From: Armatimonadota bacterium
GTDB taxonomy: Bacteria > Sysuimicrobiota > Sysuimicrobiia > Sysuimicrobiales > Sysuimicrobiaceae
NCBI GenBank assembly: GCA_025059775.1
Contig: JANXCW010000010.1
Location: 1 to 64,000, forward strand
DNA length: 64,000 bases
Direction of reading: 5' to 3'
The notes under the pieces are model-generated. The model worked only from the letters and a program-made list of their open reading frames with translations. It did no database searches and had not been told where the DNA came from. The translations under genes were made by a program, and so were the position numbers. Positions 59,032-64,000 of the stretch are shown one piece after another. How positions within the stretch are numbered: position 1 is the stretch's first letter; each line of letters opens with the position of its first letter.

Positions 59032-59886
59032 GTGCGGTTCGGGGCCCATGTCTCCATCCGGGGCCGCCTTCCCAGTGCCGTCACCCGGGCTGTGGCCATC
59101 GGGTGTGAGTGCCTCCAGATCTTCGTGGGAAATCCCCGGCAGTGGCGCCCCGCCTCGTATTCCCCAGAGGAGCTTGAGGAGTTCCGCCGTGCCCGCGCAG
59201 CCCACTCCCTCGATCCCCTCGTGGCCCATGCCCCGTATCTCGTGAACCTCGCGGCCAGCGGGGAGGTCTACGAGCGGTCCGTGCGAGCCCTGATCCACAC
59301 CCTGGAGGTCCTGGAGGCTCTGGAGGGGTTCGGGGTGGTCACCCACATCGGGAGTGCCAGGGACTGCGGGTTTGCACAGGCGGTGCGGCGGGTGGCACGG
59401 GCGGTGCGGAGAGGGCTAGAAGCCACGGGTCGTGTCCTGGTGTTCCTGGAGGGGAGTGCGGGGAGTACCCTGGGAGGGACGTTCGGGGAGCTCGCGGCGT
59501 TTCTGGACGCCCTGGACGGGGACGGACGGGTGGGGATCTGCCTGGACACCGCGCACCTGTACGCCGCGGGGTGGGACCTGGGGGATCCGGATGGGGTGGA
59601 GGCCATGCTGGGAGCCTTCGACGTCCAGGTGGGCTTGAGGCGTCTGCGGCTCGTGCACCTCAACGACACCCGGGTTCCCTGTGGGAGCCGGCGGGATCGC
59701 CATGAGAACATCGGCACGGGCCGGATCGGGCTTGCGGGGTTCCGGGCCCTGGTGAACCACCCCAGGCTCGGTTCCCTGTGCGGGATCATCGAGACTCCGG
59801 GGTTCGGGAAGCAGGGGCCGGACCGCCGCAACCTGGAGCTCCTGAAGTCCCTCCGGACCGAGGCGGTGGGCGAGGCGGAACCGTGA
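59032..59886 (+). CDS. nfo: Endonuclease IV (AP endonuclease)
   Basis: The 284-residue TIM-barrel zinc enzyme starts with FGAHVSIRG and has ECLQIFVGNPRQW, VVTHIGSARDCG, VFLEGSAGS, GICLDTAHLYAAGWD, LRLVHLNDTRVPCGSRRDRH and GIIETPG. These provide the His, Glu and Asp zinc ligands of Nfo. It cleaves DNA 5' of abasic sites in base excision repair. GTG 59032 follows a -10 element directly with no ribosome site. Confidence 0.95.
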   Translation: MRFGAHVSIRGRLPSAVTRAVAIGCECLQIFVGNPRQWRPASYSPEELEEFRRARAAHSLDPLVAHAPYLVNLAASGEVYERSVRALIHTLEVLEALEGFGVVTHIGSARDCGFAQAVRRVARAVRRGLEATGRVLVFLEGSAGSTLGGTFGELAAFLDALDGDGRVGICLDTAHLYAAGWDLGDPDGVEAMLGAFDVQVGLRRLRLVHLNDTRVPCGSRRDRHENIGTGRIGLAGFRALVNHPRLGSLCGIIETPGFGKQGPDRRNLELLKSLRTEAVGEAEP

Positions 59887-60116
59887 GCGAGATCCGGTGC
59901 GCCTACCACCCGGATCGGTCCGCCCTGTACTACTGCACCCGGTGCGGCCGCGCCCTCTGTTCGGGGTGCGTGGTGAAGACCGCATCCGGGAACCTGTGCC
60001 GGCCGTGCGTCGAACCGCCGGCCCGGCCGCGCTCCCGGCCCGGGGCCCTGTGGGCGTGGGCGGTCGCGGGAGCCGCGCTCTTCTTGCTCTTCTGGTTTCT
60101 CCTGGCCCTCCGTTAG
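59883..60116 (+). CDS. Small B-box-type zinc-finger membrane protein
   Basis: The 77-residue protein has Cys/His pairs CAYH, CTRC, CSGC and CRPC, which form a B-box/RING-like treble of zinc sites. A basic linker and one C-terminal membrane helix (about 53-75) follow. The topology suggests a cytoplasmic zinc finger tethered to the membrane. The function is unknown. GTG 59883 overlaps the nfo stop, and the gene is convergent with holB, overlapping by 4 bp. Confidence 0.8.
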   Translation: MSEIRCAYHPDRSALYYCTRCGRALCSGCVVKTASGNLCRPCVEPPARPRSRPGALWAWAVAGAALFLLFWFLLALR

Positions 60117-61123
60117 GCGGAGGAAGCCGTGGGGGTCGGGTGCAGCCCGAACTGCAGGAACATGGCTTCCAACACCAAGCGCGGCTGCACATGGCGGCGC
60201 AGTTCCGCCTTCGCCCGCTCGATGGCTTCCAGCCGCCGGTAGACGGCCTCGGGACCCAGGTGGGCCGCGAGCTGGCGGATCTCCTCCCGGCGGTCGAGGT
60301 TCACCAGCAGGCGCTCGTCCGCCGCATGCTGTTCTATCAGCACGTCCCGGTACCACAGGAGGGCGATGTCCAGCAGCTCCGCGAGACGCTCCCGCTCCTG
60401 AGCCAGGGACTCCACGACCTCCAGGGCCGCGAGTAGCCCTTCTTGCTCCACGCGCCTGAACCAGTCCACCACCCGATCCCGGTCCGCGAGGGCGTTCGGA
60501 TCCCGGGCCCACCGGGTGGCGAGGGCGGCCCGACCCGCGCACAGGGCCGCGAGCACCCGCGCCCGGACGGGAGGTACCTCGAATTGCACCCGCAGGGCCC
60601 GTTCGATGTCCGCGGCTGCGACCAGGTTGAACCGCACCAGTTGTGCGCGGGAGACCACCGTGGGCAACAGCGCGTGCGGGGATTCCGCCACCAGGAGGAT
60701 CACGGTGCGGGGCGGCGGTTCCTCCAGCAGCTTCAGGAGGGCATTCTGGGCTTCCGGGAGGAGCCGTTCCGCGGGTGCCACGATGTATACCCTATACTTC
60801 CCCTCGTACGGCCCGTACACAGCCTCCTGCCGCAGTTCCCGGACCTGGTCGATGCCGATCCCCTGGCGGCCCTCCAACGGTTCGATCCACCGGATGTCCG
60901 GGTGCACCCGCCGCTCCGATTTCTGGCAGGGCAGGCATACTCCGCACGCGTCCTCCACGTAGTCCGCACACTGAAGGGCCTGGGCGAAGGCCCAGGCGGT
61001 CTCCCGGCGCCCCGTACCCGCGGGCCCCACGAAGAGGTAGGCGTGGTGCACCCGACCCGTGCGGAGTGCGCTGCGCAGCAGGCCGATGGCGTGGTACTGG
61101 TTCAGGACATCCGCGAACCGCAC
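60113..61123 (-). CDS. holB: DNA polymerase III subunit delta'
   Basis: The 336-residue clamp-loader subunit begins FADVLNQYHAIGLLRSAL. It has VHHAYLFVGPAGTGRRETA (P-loop lacking the lysine, as in many delta' subunits), a four-cysteine zinc module (CADYVEDACGVCLPC), NALLKLLEEPPPRTV and LLPTVVSRAQ. It assembles with delta and tau to load the sliding clamp. It forms an operon with the darA-like gene and tmk. Confidence 0.92.
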   Translation of the reverse strand: MRFADVLNQYHAIGLLRSALRTGRVHHAYLFVGPAGTGRRETAWAFAQALQCADYVEDACGVCLPCQKSERRVHPDIRWIEPLEGRQGIGIDQVRELRQEAVYGPYEGKYRVYIVAPAERLLPEAQNALLKLLEEPPPRTVILLVAESPHALLPTVVSRAQLVRFNLVAAADIERALRVQFEVPPVRARVLAALCAGRAALATRWARDPNALADRDRVVDWFRRVEQEGLLAALEVVESLAQERERLAELLDIALLWYRDVLIEQHAADERLLVNLDRREEIRQLAAHLGPEAVYRRLEAIERAKAELRRHVQPRLVLEAMFLQFGLHPTPTASSA

Positions 61124-61464
61124 TACACCCGCTCCATCCGCACCACGTCCAGCACGAACACGATGGCTCCTCCCACCCGGACCCGCACGGGATACGCGGC
61201 GTAAACCTCCACGGGTTCCATCACGGGCGGGACCGGAGTCAGCAACTGCTCCCGGGTGTGGCAGGTGGCCCGCACGATCTCCAGCACCCGTTCCACCTGC
61301 TCTGCCTCCGTTCCCACGAGGACGGTGGCGTTCCCCGCACGCAGGAATCCTCCGGTGCTCGCCAGCATGGTGGCCTGGAATCCGGAGGCGGTGAGCTGCT
61401 CGATGAGCCGGGGGGCATCCTTCTCCTGTACGATGGCCAGCACCAGCCGCGTCCCGCTACCCAC
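61123..61464 (-). CDS. PII-like cyclic-di-AMP receptor (DarA/YaaQ family)
   Basis: The 113-residue PII-like protein has LVLAIVQEKDAPRLIEQLT, then MLASTGGFLRAGNATVLVG and the C-terminal GGAIVFVLDVVRMERV. Pfam PF06153 (DUF970)/DarA proteins bind c-di-AMP as trimers in Bacillota. The residues around the GGF loop match the ligand site. Position between tmk and holB matches the Bacillus tmk-yaaQ-yaaR-holB order. Targets are unknown. Confidence 0.85.
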   Translation of the reverse strand: MGSGTRLVLAIVQEKDAPRLIEQLTASGFQATMLASTGGFLRAGNATVLVGTEAEQVERVLEIVRATCHTREQLLTPVPPVMEPVEVYAAYPVRVRVGGAIVFVLDVVRMERV

Positions 61465-62158
61465 AGCCCTCCCCCCCCTCAGGCGTGCCGACCAGGAGGC
61501 CCCGGGCCCGCAGCACCGGCTCCACCTCCGCCCAGATCCGGGCCGCCACCTCCTCCACCCTCCCCGTGGCCGGTACCACCCGCACGCGCGGATCTTCGCG
61601 GCCCAACCGTAGAAACCCTTCCCGGACCCGCTGGTGGAACGCGACGTCCTCCCCCTCCACCCGGTCCAACCTCTCCTCTCCGCGGGCCCGGCTCACCCGC
61701 AGGAGCCCCACCTCCGCCGGGACATCAAGGAGGAGGGTGAGATCTGGGTACAGGCCGCCCGTGGCCACCTCGTTGACGCACCGCACCACCTCCATCCCCA
61801 GCCCTCGGGCGTACCCCTGGTAGGCCAGGGAGGCATAGACGGATCGGTCCGAGAGCACCACCCGGCCTTCTTCCAGGGCCGGACGCACCACCTCCCGGGT
61901 GTACTGGGCCCGAGCCGCGGCGAAGAGGAGCATCTCCGCGTGCGGGCAGATCCCCCGGAAGGCGGGATCCAGGAGGAGGGCCCGGATGGCCTCCCCCAGT
62001 GGGGTTCCCCCAGGTTCCCGGGTGGTGACCACCTCCACCCCCATGGATCGGAGGCGCTCGGCCAGGCGCCGTAGCTGCGTGGTCTTCCCTGCCCCTTCCG
62101 GGCCGTCCAGGGCGAGGAACACCCCTCGCGGGATCAGCCGTTGAGCGGGCTCCGTCAC
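61457..62158 (-). CDS. tmk: Thymidylate kinase
   Basis: The 233-residue kinase has an N-terminal FLALDGPEGAGKTTQLRRLA P-loop, the DR-Y motif (LSDRSVYASLAYQG), LLFAAARAQ and DLTLLLDVP. A DRVEGEDVAFHQRVREGF LID-like region follows. It phosphorylates dTMP to dTDP. It overlaps the R3H ATPase stop by 4 bp and the darA-like start by 8 bp, so expression is coupled. Confidence 0.95.
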   Translation of the reverse strand: MTEPAQRLIPRGVFLALDGPEGAGKTTQLRRLAERLRSMGVEVVTTREPGGTPLGEAIRALLLDPAFRGICPHAEMLLFAAARAQYTREVVRPALEEGRVVLSDRSVYASLAYQGYARGLGMEVVRCVNEVATGGLYPDLTLLLDVPAEVGLLRVSRARGEERLDRVEGEDVAFHQRVREGFLRLGREDPRVRVVPATGRVEEVAARIWAEVEPVLRARGLLVGTPEGGEGCG

Positions 62159-63762
62159 CGTGGGTAGATCACCACCCGGCGGAACGGCTCCTCTCCCTTG
62201 CTCTCTGAGGCGAGTCCGTAGCGCTGCACGAGCTCGTGCTGCAGCCGCCGCACATAAGCGTTCTGCGGGGAGAGCTCCACGGGCTGGGCCCGCCGCAGGA
62301 CCTCCTGGATGGCGTCCTCCACCTCCCGCAGCGCCGCCTCCTCCGCGCTCATCTCCTCTCCGACCTCAAAGAGGGAGCGCAGGAAGTTCACGAGTTGCGT
62401 GACGGTATTGCTCTTCACCACGTACAAGGGAACGCTCCGCTCCTGGGCGTCCCGCAGCTTTTTGGGCTGCCGCTTCTCCTGGGACTTCAGGGTCACCACC
62501 ACGTCCGCGTCCTCCAGGCGGTCCACCACGTAGGCGGGCACCCGCAGCTCCCGGATGGCCCGCTCCAGGCGGTTGCGGCTCACCGCGTAGGGGTAGATGC
62601 GCAGGACCTTCTTTCCTTCAGGCTTCGCCTCGGGGGAATGCACCAGGAAGGACCGGGTCGGTTCCTCGGTCTCCGCAGCCTGGATCTCCACCTCTCCGCT
62701 GCTGGCCCGCACCCGGAGCTCGGGCCGGGGCGGAATGCCCCGCAGCATTCGATCCACCACCTCCGCCACGTCGTGGTGGACCGCCAGCTTGTCCTTGTCG
62801 TGGATTTCGATCACCACGTCGAAGGTGGGAGGCGCCTTGCGCTCCAGCACCGTCTTCTGGGTGCCCCGCCGCCGGGCCTCCTCGTCGGACAGGGTGACCG
62901 CCTGGATGCCCCCGATGAGGTCCGAGAGGGTGGGGTTCTGGAGGAGGTTCTCCAGGGTGTTCCCGTGGGCGGTGGCGATGAGCTGGACACCCCGCTCTGC
63001 GATGGTGCGGGCAGCCAGGGCTTCCGCCTCCGTGCCGATCTCGTCGATCACGATCACCTCGGGCATGTGGTTCTCCACCGCCTCGATCATCACCGCGTGC
63101 TGGAGGGCGGGTTCCGGAACCTGCATGCGCCGGGCCCGGCCGATGCCCGGATGGGGGATGTCCCCGTCCCCTGCGATCTCGTTGCTGGTGTCCACCACGA
63201 TGACGCGCTTCCCGAGCTCGTCCGCCAGCACCCGGGCCGCCTCCCGCAGGAGGGTGGTCTTGCCCACGCCCGGCCGGCCCAGCAGGAGGATGGACTTTCC
63301 GGACTCGATCACGTCCCGCACGATGTCCACGGTCCCGAACACCGCCCGGCCCACCCGACAGGTGAGCCCCACGATCTCGCCCAGCCGGTTGCGGATGGCG
63401 GAGATCCGGTGCAGGGTCCCGCTGATGCCGGCCCGGTTGTCCTTTCCGAAGGCCCCCACCCGTTCCACCACGTAGTGGATGTCCGCGCGGGTGATGGGCT
63501 CCTTGCTGAGCACCTCCGCCCCGCCCGGATACCGGGCTTCGGGCATCCGGCCCAGGTCCATCACCACCTCGATGAGGCTGTCCCGGTAGGGCTTGCGCTC
63601 CACGACCTCCCGGATGTGGGGCGGGAGGACCGCGAGCAGCAGGTCGAGGTTATCCGTGATCTGGATGGAGCGGGCGGGGATCCGCCGCTCTCGTCCGTGC
63701 GGGCTCAAGGAAGCCAAGTGTGCCGCCGACAACCCAAACCCCTCCCTTTTGGAGATGTGCAC
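62155..63762 (-). CDS. R3H domain-containing AAA ATPase (Ycf45-like)
   Basis: The 535-residue protein has a SpoIIIAA-like AAA ATPase core: GRAVFGTVDIVRDVIESG, Walker A LLGRPGVGKTTLLRE, DTSNEIAGDGD and Walker B VIVIDEIGTEAEALA. A linker leads to a C-terminal R3H nucleic-acid-binding domain (ending QHELVQRYGLASESKG). Such proteins are widespread in cyanobacteria, plastids (Ycf45) and deep Terrabacteria, and their role is unsettled. GTG 63762 is used. TTG 63732 is an alternative with a slightly better ribosome site. Confidence 0.9.
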   Translation of the reverse strand: MHISKREGFGLSAAHLASLSPHGRERRIPARSIQITDNLDLLLAVLPPHIREVVERKPYRDSLIEVVMDLGRMPEARYPGGAEVLSKEPITRADIHYVVERVGAFGKDNRAGISGTLHRISAIRNRLGEIVGLTCRVGRAVFGTVDIVRDVIESGKSILLLGRPGVGKTTLLREAARVLADELGKRVIVVDTSNEIAGDGDIPHPGIGRARRMQVPEPALQHAVMIEAVENHMPEVIVIDEIGTEAEALAARTIAERGVQLIATAHGNTLENLLQNPTLSDLIGGIQAVTLSDEEARRRGTQKTVLERKAPPTFDVVIEIHDKDKLAVHHDVAEVVDRMLRGIPPRPELRVRASSGEVEIQAAETEEPTRSFLVHSPEAKPEGKKVLRIYPYAVSRNRLERAIRELRVPAYVVDRLEDADVVVTLKSQEKRQPKKLRDAQERSVPLYVVKSNTVTQLVNFLRSLFEVGEEMSAEEAALREVEDAIQEVLRRAQPVELSPQNAYVRRLQHELVQRYGLASESKGEEPFRRVVIYPR

Positions 63763-63785
63763 CCGTCGCTCCCGGAGAAAACGGC

Positions 63786-63814
63786 GGGAGGAGGGACTCT
63801 CGTTCCCTCCTCCC
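63786..63814 (-). terminator. Hairpin between rlmI and the R3H ATPase gene
   Basis: An 11-bp perfect stem (63786-63796 with 63804-63814) and a 7-nt loop are followed on the minus strand by CGCCGTTTTC. It sits after the rlmI-like stop and probably terminates that transcript, though the T-run is short. Confidence 0.5.
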
Positions 63815-63870
63815 CGACCACGCAGTGCACCCTCGCATCGGCACCCGGAGGCTCGCTCCTTCCGCCTCCA

Positions 63871-64000
63871 TTATACCGTCTGGAGCACGAAGCATTTGAG
63901 GTATCGGGTCTCGGGCATGGCACCCAGCATGGGGTGGTCCCGGGCCTGCCCCCGCAGCTCCAACAGGCGCAACCGCCGCCCCGCGTCCCGGGCTGCCTCC
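63871..64000 (-). CDS. C-terminus of an RlmI-like 23S rRNA methyltransferase (partial)
   Basis: The last 130 bases, read on the minus strand, end in LRLLELRGQARDHPMLGAMP, then ETRYLKCFVLQTV and a TAA at 63873-63871. The PETRYLKC terminus is characteristic of class I SAM-dependent RlmI/YwbD-type rRNA cytosine methyltransferases. The rest of the gene lies beyond the window edge. Confidence 0.75.
   Translation of the reverse strand, partial: EAARDAGRRLRLLELRGQARDHPMLGAMPETRYLKCFVLQTV

Noticed and set aside
62597-63475. Ser/Arg/Thr-rich plus-strand frame opposite the R3H ATPase
   Set aside because: The composition is typical of antisense shadow and the minus-strand gene is unambiguous.

Overview
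This is a continuous stretch of a very GC-rich bacterial chromosome. It holds about 60 densely packed genes with short gaps, many ATGA/GTGA stop-start overlaps, frequent GTG starts, canonical TTGACR/TATAAT-like promoters and strong Shine-Dalgarno sites. It is almost entirely housekeeping chromosome. I see no phage, insertion sequence, CRISPR array or tRNA. The taxon cannot be fixed from sequence alone. Several gene orders (mfd-mazG-rqcP-eno-divIC, tmk-darA-like-holB), the c-di-AMP receptor homologue, GatCAB, the R3H-type ATPase and a RpoB/RpoC pair without large insertions point to a deep-branching lineage on the Terrabacteria side (Bacillota, Armatimonadota or CSP1-3-like). A thermophilic lifestyle is possible but is only an inference.

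Layout. 1-526: 3' end of a 23S rRNA, a 5S rRNA and a bidirectional terminator. 507-6514: HxlR regulator divergent from DoxX, a small membrane protein, an SPW-repeat protein, ispG (MEP isoprenoid pathway), an SQR-like flavoprotein and an orphan PEP-utilising enzyme. 6550-16885: the transcription/translation cluster secE-nusG-rplK-rplA-rplJ-rplL-rpoB-rpoC on the minus strand, with at least three internal promoters sharing a TTGACG -35 box and an L10 leader. 16857-23537: CsgG-like exported protein, an unassigned structured leader RNA before a small helical protein, an ECF sigma factor, an epimerase, a LigD-type phosphoesterase, a lytic transglycosylase and rlmD. 23.6-27.3 kb: a redox and two-component module in obvious decay (apbE, response regulator and histidine kinase all broken), with one intact ferric-reductase-like membrane gene. 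27.3-33.8 kb: phosphoesterase, an unrecognised protein, a fused TRAP permease, arginase, a LysR regulator and a fused MNT-HEPN protein whose catalytic motifs are degenerate. 33.8-40.2 kb: NtrC-type activator, rpoN, an Nfu N-domain protein and gatCAB. 40.2-55.3 kb: an aminotransferase relic, then dnaE, polA, a Nudix hydrolase, coaE, an exported copper-amine-oxidase-N-domain protein, mfd, mazG, rqcP, eno and divIC/ftsB. 55.3-64 kb: 5-FCL, a PQQ-type sugar dehydrogenase, an Fsr-like MFS pump, an ACT protein beside a gamma-synthase relic, nfo, a B-box protein, holB, a darA-like gene, tmk, an R3H ATPase and the end of an rlmI-like methyltransferase.

How the genes work together. The minus-strand ribosomal/RNA-polymerase cluster supplies core gene expression. 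The dnaE-polA-nudix-coaE-mfd-mazG run couples replication, repair and nucleotide-pool hygiene. The NtrC-RpoN pair is a self-contained sigma-54 activation unit. The most unusual items are the leader RNA at 17.54-17.66 kb, the degenerate MNT-HEPN fusion, a zinc-ribbon insertion in RpoN, a tyrosine in the PolA O-helix, an orphan phenylphosphate-synthase-alpha-like protein and the cluster of lesions at 23.9-27.3 kb.
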